The notes under the pieces are model-generated. The model was not told the origin of the DNA, did not search any database, and saw only the letters and a list, made by a program, of their open reading frames with translations. A DNA stretch of 64,000 nt from Weissella kandleri (GTDB taxonomy: Bacteria > Bacillota > Bacilli > Lactobacillales > Lactobacillaceae): positions 155,805-219,804 of the forward strand of contig NZ_JQBP01000002.1 in NCBI RefSeq assembly GCF_001438705.1. The letters are read 5' to 3'. The translations under genes were made by a program, and so were the position numbers. Shown in pieces: positions 26,388 through 35,067 of the stretch; within the stretch, counting starts at the first letter, position 1; the number at the start of each line of letters is the position of its first letter.

Positions 26388-27956
26388 ATGCGGATTAAGA
26401 TACTATCGACTTCCGACGTCCATGGCTATTTACAAGCAGATGATTTTCGCCGTCCATTAACGAATCAAGCATTGGGCTTAGAAAAGGCGGCAACGGTTTT
26501 AAAATCGGAGACCGAACAAGATGATCAGCTGGTAATCCGGATTGAGAATGGTGATTTTATTCAAGGTTCACCGTTTATGGAGTATTTGACGCTACAGCCG
26601 GTGACGCAGACTCGCACATTTTTCAACCAGTTGAGTCAAGCTCTGCAATATGATGTGCATGTTTTAGGTAATCATGAATTTAATTATGGGCGGACCTATT
26701 TAGAACAAGTTCTGCAAGATTTACCAGTTTTGAATGCTAATATTCTCGATGAAACGACACAACGTCCCTTTTTAGGCGAGCCTTACCGGATCTTTAAACA
26801 GCATGGTTATAAGGTTGGGGTAATTGGTTTGACGACCAAGTTTATTCCACATTGGGAGACGGCCGAACATATTCAAGGTTTAGTTTTTGCCGATCCGGTC
26901 GACGTTGCTAAGCAATATATTCAAGAGCTTAAACCGCAAGTTGATGTGATTGTCATTGCCTATCATGGTGGATTTGCCGAAGATTTAACAACTGGTGAGA
27001 AGTTGGAACGGGTGACTGGGGAAAATCAAGGGTATCAATTACTGCAATTATCAGACGTAGATGCTTTGGTTACGGGGCATCAGCATCGCCGCTTGGCAGA
27101 AGTAGTCGCTGGTGTACCAACGACGCAACCTGGATATCGCGGTGAGGACGTGGGCGCGATTACTTTGGATTTGAATACCAAACATCAGGTGATCGATGCC
27201 GATGCGCAATTGCTTGATAGTGGACATGCCGGTGTTGATGAAAAAATACATACATTAACCCAGATAAAACAAGCAAAAGTGAACAACTGGTTGGATCAAC
27301 CGGTTGGGCATGTGGGTCATAATATGTTAATTCACAATCATAAACAAGCTCGTCTATACGGTCATCCCTTTGTTGAATTAGTAAATCAGGTGCAGATGGC
27401 ATATGGGCAAACTCAAATTGCCAATACTGCGCTTTTTAATAATGAAGTGCGTGGGCTTGATGACATGGTGACACGGCGCGATGTCATGACCAATTACATT
27501 TATCCGAATACGTTAGTTGTGGAACGCTTAAGTGGTCAAGATATTAAAGATGCGTTGGAAGTTAGCGCGCGTTATTTTCAAGTGAATAGCCAGCAAGAAT
27601 TAATTATTAATCCGTTGTTTTTACACCCTAAAACACAGCATTATAATTATGATCTTTGGAGTGGGATTGAATATACTTTGGATTTAAGTCAACCGATGAA
27701 TCAACGCGTGCAAAAGGTGACGGTCCAAGGGCAACCACTTGATTTAAAACAAAAATACGAAGTGGCATTAAATAGCTACCGGGCTGGAGGCGCTGGAAAT
27801 TATCCGATGTATCGGCCGGATAAAATTGTACGTGAGGTGCAACAATCCACATCAGAATTAATAATCAATTATTTGGTGCAGCATCCCCAGCTAGAAATTT
27901 CTCAGCCGCATAATATCACAACGATTGGTTACCAACAGGTGCAGCCTGAAGAATAG
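26388..27956 (+). CDS. 5'-nucleotidase / 2',3'-cyclic phosphodiesterase family metallophosphatase
   Basis: 522 residues with an N-terminal calcineurin-like phosphatase domain (Asp10 and His12 in STSDVHG, NGDFIQG, GNHE at 94-97, AYHGG and GHQH metal ligands) and a C-terminal 5'-nucleotidase substrate domain (from about 330). There is no signal peptide or wall-anchor, so it acts in the cytoplasm, unlike secreted UshA-type enzymes. AAGGAGGGG precedes the ATG. First gene of an apparent six-gene operon with a Ugp-type importer and a metallo-beta-lactamase-fold hydrolase, suggesting it processes an imported phosphorylated compound; the substrate is not determined by sequence. Confidence 0.88.
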   Translation: MRIKILSTSDVHGYLQADDFRRPLTNQALGLEKAATVLKSETEQDDQLVIRIENGDFIQGSPFMEYLTLQPVTQTRTFFNQLSQALQYDVHVLGNHEFNYGRTYLEQVLQDLPVLNANILDETTQRPFLGEPYRIFKQHGYKVGVIGLTTKFIPHWETAEHIQGLVFADPVDVAKQYIQELKPQVDVIVIAYHGGFAEDLTTGEKLERVTGENQGYQLLQLSDVDALVTGHQHRRLAEVVAGVPTTQPGYRGEDVGAITLDLNTKHQVIDADAQLLDSGHAGVDEKIHTLTQIKQAKVNNWLDQPVGHVGHNMLIHNHKQARLYGHPFVELVNQVQMAYGQTQIANTALFNNEVRGLDDMVTRRDVMTNYIYPNTLVVERLSGQDIKDALEVSARYFQVNSQQELIINPLFLHPKTQHYNYDLWSGIEYTLDLSQPMNQRVQKVTVQGQPLDLKQKYEVALNSYRAGGAGNYPMYRPDKIVREVQQSTSELIINYLVQHPQLEISQPHNITTIGYQQVQPEE

Positions 27957-28011
27957 CTGATTTAATCTCGAAATGAACGCGAAGGAAAATAGAGAAAGTA
28001 GAGGAAACGTT

Positions 28012-29079
28012 TTGGAAGTTACGTTTAAACATGTCACGTTAACCTATCCGAATGGGAGCGAAGTGCTTCATGATATGGATTTTGAAATACCGTCTGGGCA
28101 ATTAATTGCTTTATTGGGACCTTCCGGTGGTGGTAAATCGACAACCTTGAATTTAATCTCGGGGTTATTGCAGCCCACGAGCGGGGATGTCTTGTTTGGC
28201 CGGGAAAATGTTACGAAACAAGATGCTTTGCAACGGGGCGTGGGAATGGTTTTCCAAAATTATGCGTTGTATCCACATATGACGGTGTTAGAAAATATTA
28301 TGTTTCCCATGAAAATGGCGAAAATGCCCAAGGCTAAGCGTCGCCAAAAAGCGATAGACTTAGCAAAGTTGGTTCGAGTCGAATCGCAAATCAGTAAAAA
28401 ACCAGCGGCGTTATCTGGTGGTCAACAACAGCGGGTGGCGATTGCACGTGCCTTAGCAAAAGAACCGAACTTGTTGTTGCTTGACGAGCCATTATCGAAT
28501 TTAGATGCGCGTTTGCGTGTCGAAATGCGCCAAGAAATCCGCCGTATTCAGCAAGAAACCGGCGTTACGACGATCTTTGTGACTCATGATCAAAGTGAAG
28601 CTATGCATATTGCTGATCAAATTATGGTTCTAAATGATGGCGTGATTCAACAATTTGCGCCAGCCCAAACCTTATATACTGATCCAACCAATCAATTCGT
28701 AGCAAGTTTTATCGGTGAACCGGCCTTGAACTTGATTCCTGCTCAAACGTTGGCTGATGCCTTACCTGCTGTTTTCGGTCAAGCAGCCAAAAGTGTGCAA
28801 ACGTTGGGGATTCGACCGGAAGCATTTGCTTTACAGCCAACGGACGATCCGTTCTTGCAAGCACGGGTGGAAGTCGTGCAGGAGCAACATTTCGGGCGTG
28901 AACAGCAGGTTCAATTACGGTTAAATGATCAGCTTTTGGAAGTGACCGATTTAGGACCGGTGCTCGCATTAAATCGGCCTTTGATGACGTATATTAAGTT
29001 GCCATATTTATACGGCTTTGATGAACGAGGTAAGCGGATCTATCCACATTTTAATGAGGTACCAGCATATGATGAATAA
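28012..29079 (+). CDS. ugpC: UgpC/MalK-type sugar-phosphate ABC importer ATPase
   Basis: Cytoplasmic ATPase of a carbohydrate-uptake-1 family importer, about 355 residues. Walker A GPSGGGKST at 36-44, Q-loop QNYALYPHMTV, signature LSGGQQQRVAIARAL, Walker B LLLLDEPLSNLDAR and the switch His (VTHDQ) are all canonical; a C-terminal MalK-type regulatory domain follows from about 240. The frame opens at an ATG at 27973 without a ribosome-binding site. The TTG at 28012, just after AGAGGAAA, begins the conserved MEVTFKHV and is preferred. Overlaps the following permease by 11 bases. Confidence 0.88.
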   Translation: MEVTFKHVTLTYPNGSEVLHDMDFEIPSGQLIALLGPSGGGKSTTLNLISGLLQPTSGDVLFGRENVTKQDALQRGVGMVFQNYALYPHMTVLENIMFPMKMAKMPKAKRRQKAIDLAKLVRVESQISKKPAALSGGQQQRVAIARALAKEPNLLLLDEPLSNLDARLRVEMRQEIRRIQQETGVTTIFVTHDQSEAMHIADQIMVLNDGVIQQFAPAQTLYTDPTNQFVASFIGEPALNLIPAQTLADALPAVFGQAAKSVQTLGIRPEAFALQPTDDPFLQARVEVVQEQHFGREQQVQLRLNDQLLEVTDLGPVLALNRPLMTYIKLPYLYGFDERGKRIYPHFNEVPAYDE

Positions 29080-29965
29080 TCATAAACCAACACTTAAAGA
29101 GAGTTTAAAAGGATGGTTGTATGTTTTACCATTACTTTTGATTATTGGAGTCTTTAATTTATACCCGATTGTCTCAAGTTTTGCCATGAGCTTTTTTACC
29201 GAATATAATTTTTTCACCAATGAGGTTGGAGCCCTCGGACTAAATAATTTCACGACGATTTTTAGTGACCCAACGTTCCACGATGCCCTGGAAAATACTT
29301 TGATTTTTGTTGTGGGAGTGGTACCAGTTGAAGTTATCCTGTCATTGTTGATTGCCACTTTGTTGAATCAAATTAAATGGCTGTCTAATCTTTTCCGCAC
29401 GATTTACTTTTTACCATTTGTGACGTCAGTCGTCGCCATTTCCATGGTGTGGCGGTGGATTTATAACAAAGATGCTGGTTTGTTAAATGTTTTATTGGGT
29501 TGGATTGGGATTAATCCTATTGATTGGTTAAATGATCCGCATTATGCGTTGTTGGCTCTGATTATTTTGGCTATTTGGAAAGGTTTAGGCTTTAATATCA
29601 TGCTATTCTTGGTAGCATTAAATAATGTTGATCAAAGAATCTACGATGCAGCTCATTTAGACGGAGCAAAACCCCTGCAACAATGGTGGCATATTACAGT
29701 GCCGATGATTTCACCAATGACCTTTTTGGTAACGGTTAATGCGGTGATTGCTTCATTTAAAGTGTTTGATGAGGTTTATGCATTGTACGGCGGTCAACCT
29801 GGACCTGCTGGCTCAGCGATGACGTTAGTTTATTATCTTTATCGCGCTTTCTATGAACAAAATAAATATGGGCAAGCGGCAGCCACTGGGGTGGTGTTGT
29901 TTATCTTAATTTTGTTAGTGACCTTGGTGCAAATGTGGTTTAGTAAAAAGCATGTACATTATTAA
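29069..29965 (+). CDS. ugpA: UgpA-like ABC importer permease
   Basis: Inner-membrane subunit of the carbohydrate-type importer, 298 residues, with six hydrophobic helices and the EAA coupling loop DAAHLDGAKPLQQWWHITVPMI that contacts the ATPase. The ATG at 29069, inside the end of ugpC and preceded by GAGGT, is chosen; a longer in-frame start at 29018 would add residues with no family counterpart. Partner of the permease at 29978. Similarity is to the glycerol-phosphate/sugar group, but permease sequence alone does not fix the solute. Confidence 0.9.
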   Translation: MMNNHKPTLKESLKGWLYVLPLLLIIGVFNLYPIVSSFAMSFFTEYNFFTNEVGALGLNNFTTIFSDPTFHDALENTLIFVVGVVPVEVILSLLIATLLNQIKWLSNLFRTIYFLPFVTSVVAISMVWRWIYNKDAGLLNVLLGWIGINPIDWLNDPHYALLALIILAIWKGLGFNIMLFLVALNNVDQRIYDAAHLDGAKPLQQWWHITVPMISPMTFLVTVNAVIASFKVFDEVYALYGGQPGPAGSAMTLVYYLYRAFYEQNKYGQAAATGVVLFILILLVTLVQMWFSKKHVHY

Positions 29966-29977
29966 GGAGTGAAAAAG

Positions 29978-30799
29978 ATGAAAAAAACAATCAAACAAGT
30001 CGTTGTTTATGGTCTTTTGAGCTTAGGCGCGATTACCATGCTGTTGCCTTTTTTTTGGATGATTAGTACGGCTTTTAAAACCGGGTTTGAATCCTTACAA
30101 ACGCCGGTGACTTGGTGGCCTAAGCATTTAGTCTGGGAAAACTGGGTGAATGCTTGGTATGCTGCACCATTTTTACGTTATTTAATCAATTCCGTGATTG
30201 TCGCGGCGGTGACCACTGTCGGGCAAATTTTCACCGCGATTTTAGCGGCGTTTGCCTTTTCAAAGCTCAATTTTGCGGGTAAAAATCTTTTATTTACGAT
30301 TTTATTAGCAACGATGATGGTGCCAGTGGAAATGTTAATTATTCCCAATTTCGTGACCCTTTCGCAGTTTCATTTAATTAATACGTATGGGGCGTTAATC
30401 TTACCCTGGTTGGGCAGTTTCTTTGCTGTCTTTACGTTACGCCAAAGTTTTAATACGATTCCAGATCAGTTATATTATGCTGCCCGGATTGATGGGGCCA
30501 GTGATTGGCAATTTTTGTGGTCAGTGCTAGTGCCTAATGCGAAATCTTCGATTACAGCAATCGGATTGCTCCAAGTAATTGGTTCGTGGAATTCATTTAT
30601 GTGGCCGTTAATTGTGACAAATAGTGAGACGATGCGGACGTTACCGGTCGGGCTACAAGCTTTTTCAACAGATTCTGGAATTAATTATCCTGAATTAATG
30701 GCGGCCTCAACCTTTGTGATTTTACCAATGGCGTTGCTATATATTTGCTTCAATAAATACGTCGTTGCTGGGATTAGTAATAACGGTTTGAAAGGTTAA
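29978..30799 (+). CDS. ugpE: UgpE-like ABC importer permease
   Basis: Second permease subunit, 273 residues, six helices and the EAA loop YAARIDGASDWQFLWSVLVPNAKSS. AAGGAG lies nine bases before the ATG at 29978; an in-frame GTG at 29969 overlaps that ribosome-binding site and is unlikely. It is separated from the binding-protein gene by 152 bases that contain two hairpins (30821-30897), as found between transporter genes needing unequal expression. Confidence 0.9.
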   Translation: MKKTIKQVVVYGLLSLGAITMLLPFFWMISTAFKTGFESLQTPVTWWPKHLVWENWVNAWYAAPFLRYLINSVIVAAVTTVGQIFTAILAAFAFSKLNFAGKNLLFTILLATMMVPVEMLIIPNFVTLSQFHLINTYGALILPWLGSFFAVFTLRQSFNTIPDQLYYAARIDGASDWQFLWSVLVPNAKSSITAIGLLQVIGSWNSFMWPLIVTNSETMRTLPVGLQAFSTDSGINYPELMAASTFVILPMALLYICFNKYVVAGISNNGLKG

Positions 30800-30820
30800 A
30801 AGAGGGATCACTTTAGGGTG

Positions 30821-30897
30821 GTCATCAGCTGACATGTTTTAAACAAGTAAGTTGATGACTGCTGATAAAGCGGTGTCTTAAGGGGCCCTAAGAGACA
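30821..30897 (+). promoter_or_regulatory. Two intercistronic hairpins upstream of the binding-protein gene
   Basis: GTCATCA (30821-30827) and TGATGAC (30853-30859) are the base of a stem of about 19 pairs with two mismatches. A second hairpin, TGTC-TTA-GGG with CCC-TAA-GACA, spans 30874-30897. No U tract follows either. They probably stabilise the downstream mRNA or damp read-through, raising binding protein over permease. Confidence 0.6.
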
Positions 30898-30951
30898 TGG
30901 TGGATTGGTAGTGTTGCAGAAGTAGTATATGAATATGAAAGGATTAACATC

Positions 30952-32235
30952 ATGAATCAAACCTTCAAAAAATTGGCTGTTGGGTCAGCCGTTGCACTCT
31001 TAGCAGCTAGTTCTTTAACAGCAATTTTGCCAGTGACAGCAAAAGCTGCTAGCAAACCAACCAAGGTGACAGTGTGGCATGCGATGAATGGAAATTATAA
31101 TGATGCTTTTCAAGATGAGGTGAAGGCCTTCAATGCGTCACAAAAGAAGTATCGCGTGGTTGCGACAGGGCAAGGAGATTATACGACTTTGAACCAAAAA
31201 GTGATGGCAGCTGCGAAGTCAAAAACATTACCGGTCGTATCGCAAGCTACGTATACGCAAGTGCCTGATTATGCCAAACAGGGCATTGTTCAAAACTTAG
31301 ATAAACAAATTAAAGGTAAAGATGGTTGGAGTAAGAAGGATTTAAAAAATATTTACCCTGGCTTCTTAGAACAAACGAAGTATGATGGACATTACTATGC
31401 TATGCCATTTTCGGCCTCAGTGCGGGTGATGTTGTATAACAAGACCATTTTAGATAAATATAATCTTGAAGTACCTAAAACATGGGATGATATTCAAAAA
31501 ATGGCGCCAACTTTGGCTGCCGATGGGATTGCAACGGTTGGTTTTGATAAGTCATATGACATGGAGTGGGACGGCTTAGTTCATTCAACTGGAAACCAAA
31601 TTGTGGACAAAAAAGGTCATGTAAAAGCTGATTCTAAGGATGCAGTCCAAGCAGCAGACATGCTTAATGGCATGCTGGATAAAGGGTATGCAATGACTGC
31701 TGGTTCAGATATGTATGGAACTAATAATTTTGTGAATGGTAAGACAGCTTTGAGTTTCTCATCATCAGCGGGAGTGAGTGCAACTAAAAAAGCAGTTCCG
31801 GATGATTTTGATTGGGGAACGGCAGTTGTACCAGAATATCAAGGTAAGCGAGCAACCCCATTTGCGGGAAATAACCTTGTGTTAACATCACAAGCGAATA
31901 AGAAGGAAGCAGCTGGGGCCTTTGCCTTTATGAAATTCTTGACGTCTGATAAGCAAACGGCAAAGTGGGCGGAAAAGACGGGCTATTTGCCAATCACTAA
32001 GAAGGCGGCGAATTCAAAGCAGTATAACCAATACTTGAAGGATAATCCTTTGGCCACAGCCGGAGCTGATTCTTTGCAGTATGGTTTCTCGGATGCAGCT
32101 TTCCCTGGTTATCAAGAATATCGAAATAATTTGACAGCCACGGTTGACAAGATGATTACCAAGCATACCCCAGCCAAAGAGGCTTTGAAGACGTTGAATC
32201 AACAAACAGAAAAAACCATTAAGGATAATAAGTAA
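30952..32235 (+). CDS. ugpB: UgpB-like extracellular solute-binding protein
   Basis: 427-residue family-1 binding protein that would deliver the solute to the UgpAE permease. Residues 1-32 are a signal peptide (MNQTFKKLAVGSAV, hydrophobic core, VTAKA cleavage), but there is no lipobox Cys, so it is predicted to be released rather than lipid-anchored. The mature part starts SKPTKVTVWHAMNG and shows the UgpB-like pattern YYAMPFSASVRVMLYNKTI. AAAGGA precedes the ATG. Its stop overlaps the next start by one base. Glycerol-3-phosphate or glycerophosphodiesters are plausible solutes by family and by operon partners. Confidence 0.85.
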   Translation: MNQTFKKLAVGSAVALLAASSLTAILPVTAKAASKPTKVTVWHAMNGNYNDAFQDEVKAFNASQKKYRVVATGQGDYTTLNQKVMAAAKSKTLPVVSQATYTQVPDYAKQGIVQNLDKQIKGKDGWSKKDLKNIYPGFLEQTKYDGHYYAMPFSASVRVMLYNKTILDKYNLEVPKTWDDIQKMAPTLAADGIATVGFDKSYDMEWDGLVHSTGNQIVDKKGHVKADSKDAVQAADMLNGMLDKGYAMTAGSDMYGTNNFVNGKTALSFSSSAGVSATKKAVPDDFDWGTAVVPEYQGKRATPFAGNNLVLTSQANKKEAAGAFAFMKFLTSDKQTAKWAEKTGYLPITKKAANSKQYNQYLKDNPLATAGADSLQYGFSDAAFPGYQEYRNNLTATVDKMITKHTPAKEALKTLNQQTEKTIKDNK

Positions 32236-33437
32236 TGACAACGGTACAAATTTTAAATGGGATTGATACGATTGGGGGCAATGTGGTTAGTTTTACCAAT
32301 GGTTCAACACAATTAATCATGGATTTAGGCGTAAATTTTGCTCCCCACCTCCCAACCGCCTCCGATTTATATGCGGAGGGGCTCTTGCCTCAAGTACCGA
32401 ACTTGTTTACGAATGAAAAGACGCGAGAAGAACAACCAGTTGTTTTCATTTCTCATCTGCATCTTGATCATATGGGAGCGTTAAAATATTTAACGCGAGC
32501 AACTGATGTGTATATGAGTCCAATGAGTTATAAATTGTATCAGAGTTTGGTGCAACAAGGTTTAGAGACAGCGCCGTCCAATGCTAAATTGCATCTTTTA
32601 GAGCCAAATATCCCTTATCAGTTTGGAAACTTGACTGTGACCGGATATGTTAGTGATCATGATGAAGCGGGGGCCTTAATGTTAAAGGTATCTGACGGAG
32701 AGCATACTTTTGTGCATAGTGGAGATGTGCGCTGGAATGGTCCACATCCGGAGCGGGTGACACATTGGGTTAACCTATTACAACAAGAAACCGTTGATTT
32801 GTTGTTGTTAGAAGGCACAGAATTTAGTTTTGATAACGACGATAAGACAGCAGGCTTTACGGAGCAAACTTTACAGGAACACTTTCAAAAGATTTTAGTG
32901 GCAAGTCCAAAATTAGTTGTAATTAATCCATATGAACGGAATGTGGAACGTTTGGCGGCCTTGATTCAATCAGCGCAGAGTGCTGGTCGGCAAATTGTTT
33001 GGGATCAAGAGTTCAGTCAAATCCTACAAGACGTTTTGCAGATTGATGCATTAGTTTTAAATCAAGATGTTACTTGGGATGCGATTGAACAAAATCCGCA
33101 AGCTTATGTGGTACAGAATCATTTTAAAGATTTACGTGAATTGAATCATTTTACGCAACCATTTCGTTATCTGCATTTAAATGGTGAACCTTTGGGCGAT
33201 TATGATCCACGCTATCAAGCACTAGTGAGGTATTTAAAACAGCGGCAAGTCGCACTAGAACTGTTGGGCGCGAGTGGGCATGCGAAAACGACTGATTTAG
33301 TACAAATTGCGCAGGCAGTGCACGCTAAATTGACTTTACCTTGGCATTCGTTCAAACCTGAACGGCTCGCGGACGCTTTAAAAGCACAAGGTTTGCCGGT
33401 TCAAGTGCCGGTTAAAAATGAAATTTTCGAATTTTAA
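32235..33437 (+). CDS. Metallo-beta-lactamase-fold hydrolase, RNase J-like
   Basis: 400 residues. The zinc-binding HxHxDH motif is complete (His74, His76, Asp78, His79), as are a later metal ligand (VSDHDEAGA), HSGDVRWNG and a terminal SGHA-type segment (LGASGHAKTTD). The layout, with an inserted middle domain, resembles the RNase J/beta-CASP branch more than lactonases, but the protein is too short (400 against about 555) for RNase J. Translationally coupled to ugpB (TAATG). In this operon a phosphodiesterase acting on the imported ligand is the natural guess; that is inference only. Confidence 0.72.
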   Translation: MTTVQILNGIDTIGGNVVSFTNGSTQLIMDLGVNFAPHLPTASDLYAEGLLPQVPNLFTNEKTREEQPVVFISHLHLDHMGALKYLTRATDVYMSPMSYKLYQSLVQQGLETAPSNAKLHLLEPNIPYQFGNLTVTGYVSDHDEAGALMLKVSDGEHTFVHSGDVRWNGPHPERVTHWVNLLQQETVDLLLLEGTEFSFDNDDKTAGFTEQTLQEHFQKILVASPKLVVINPYERNVERLAALIQSAQSAGRQIVWDQEFSQILQDVLQIDALVLNQDVTWDAIEQNPQAYVVQNHFKDLRELNHFTQPFRYLHLNGEPLGDYDPRYQALVRYLKQRQVALELLGASGHAKTTDLVQIAQAVHAKLTLPWHSFKPERLADALKAQGLPVQVPVKNEIFEF

Positions 33438-33465
33438 ACTTAATCGGCGACGGAGGCGACAAATT

Positions 33466-33497
33466 AAAAAAGCTCAGGTGTTAACCTGGGCTTTTTG
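33466..33497. terminator. Bidirectional terminator
   Basis: AAAAAGCTCAGGT and ACCTGGGCTTTTT form a near-perfect stem with A and T tracts on both sides, serving the upstream operon and murF from the other strand. Confidence 0.92.
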
Positions 33498-33569
33498 TTT
33501 TGGTAAAAAGACAAAAATATGACCTTAGAGCTTACCTTTCGACATCACGCCTGCATATGGTAATTTTAT

Positions 33570-34943
33570 TTAATCAGCGAGTAAAGCCTCCACCACTTTT
33601 TCTAAGTGAAGACCGTGAGAAGCTTTAATTAAAACTAAGTCATCTGGTTGTAAGTTGGCTTTTAATTGTTGAATTAGAGCCGTCTGATTAGTGGCCGCAA
33701 AATGGAAAACGGCTAGGCTAGACTGCTCAACGCGTAAACGTTCGGCCAAATTTTCCATCAAAGGGCCAATTAGGAAAACGGCTTGGAGGGAGGCATTCGC
33801 AATTGCCGGTGCTAAATTCGCATGTAAGCTGGGTCCCTTTTCGCCCAGTTCGAGCATATCACCGAGAACAACATAGCGATGGCCGGTAGTTTTTACATCG
33901 TGAAAGGAGGTTAAGACGGATTGTACCGCGGTTGGATTTGAGTTGTAAACATCACTGAGAATTTGCGTACCGTTTGGCATTTGGAGCCATTCAGTCCGAT
34001 TTTGAGTAATGGTGGCATTTTCTAATGCTATTTGGATATTTTGGTCATCAATTGCTAAGAGGTGGCCCACGGCAATGGCCGCCAAGGCGTTACTAATATT
34101 GTAGCTTCCAGAAAGGGGTAACTTGAAAGTTAAGCCAGATTGATTAGTTTTAAATTCAGCGGTCATTTGATGTGACACCTGTTCGATAGCATAAAAATTA
34201 TTGGTCGATTGGAGTCCAAAAGTAGTCGTTTGGAGTTGCGCGTGTTGTTGTGCGCGTTCCAATAGTAACGGTTCATCCCCGTTATAAACCAAAGTTCCTT
34301 GTGGTTTGAGACCATTGACGATTTGCATTTTGCCATCAGCAATCCGCGCTCGCGTTTTGAAAAACTCAATGTGGGCTTCCCCAATCATGGTCAAAACGGC
34401 AATGTCTGGGGTGACTAATTTAGAAAGGACATCTAAGTCATCGGGGTGATCCATTCCTAATTCGATTACTAATAATTCTGTATCAGCAGGCATGTTTAAA
34501 ATCGTCTGCGGGACGCCAAGTTCATTATTAAAATTTTGCGGGGTTTTGGCCGTCCGATATTTGGTGGCCCCAATTGCTGCGATGAAGTCTTTGGTCGTAG
34601 TTTTTCCGTTTGATCCAGAAATGGCTACGACTTTTGGTGCCACTTGTTGAAGATAGTGCTTAGCAAGTTGCTGATAAGCTTTTAAAGTATCTGAAACTAA
34701 AATTACTGGTACAGTGTTGGGATAATGGGGATGATCTTTAGCCCACAAAGTAGCGACGATACCATTGTCAATAGCGCCTTGAATAAAATTATGACCATCG
34801 TTGCCCCAAGTAATTGGAATGAAGAGGGTGTCATGGTTAGCTTGGCGCCCGTCAAAGACCACCGTTTTAACGGTGACATTCGGATTATTTTTTATTAATT
34901 GGCCATCAACGATCTGGGCGATTTCGGTCAGAGAATAGTTCAT
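33570..34943 (-). CDS. murF: UDP-N-acetylmuramoyl-tripeptide--D-alanyl-D-alanine ligase
   Basis: Last cytoplasmic Mur ligase, adding D-Ala-D-Ala to the UDP-MurNAc tripeptide. 457 residues. The N-terminal substrate domain (SLTEIAQIVDGQL; VFDGRQANHDTLFIP) is followed by the ATP loop GSNGKTT at 110-116, ELGMDHPDDL, the carbamylated-Lys region, SDVYNSNPTAV and VLGDMLELG. AAAGGAGC precedes the ATG. It is transcribed away from mreB from a shared 124-base intergenic region; a weak TTAAGC/TATAGA pair on the minus strand may be its promoter. Confidence 0.96.
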   Translation of the reverse strand: MNYSLTEIAQIVDGQLIKNNPNVTVKTVVFDGRQANHDTLFIPITWGNDGHNFIQGAIDNGIVATLWAKDHPHYPNTVPVILVSDTLKAYQQLAKHYLQQVAPKVVAISGSNGKTTTKDFIAAIGATKYRTAKTPQNFNNELGVPQTILNMPADTELLVIELGMDHPDDLDVLSKLVTPDIAVLTMIGEAHIEFFKTRARIADGKMQIVNGLKPQGTLVYNGDEPLLLERAQQHAQLQTTTFGLQSTNNFYAIEQVSHQMTAEFKTNQSGLTFKLPLSGSYNISNALAAIAVGHLLAIDDQNIQIALENATITQNRTEWLQMPNGTQILSDVYNSNPTAVQSVLTSFHDVKTTGHRYVVLGDMLELGEKGPSLHANLAPAIANASLQAVFLIGPLMENLAERLRVEQSSLAVFHFAATNQTALIQQLKANLQPDDLVLIKASHGLHLEKVVEALLAD

Positions 34944-35008
34944 AAAGAAGCTCCTTTAGTAAAAAAGATTAAGTTATCTATATTCTAACAAAAAACTCAG
35001 CTTAATTC

Positions 35009-35017
35009 TGATATAAT
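35009..35017 (+). promoter_or_regulatory. Extended -10 promoter of the mreB operon
   Basis: TGATATAAT, 50 bases before the mreB start. No good -35 hexamer is present. Confidence 0.6.
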
Positions 35018-35067
35018 AAAAGTTAATAAGCTTAAAAGTAGAACAAATGAAGAGGTAGAAAAAATCA

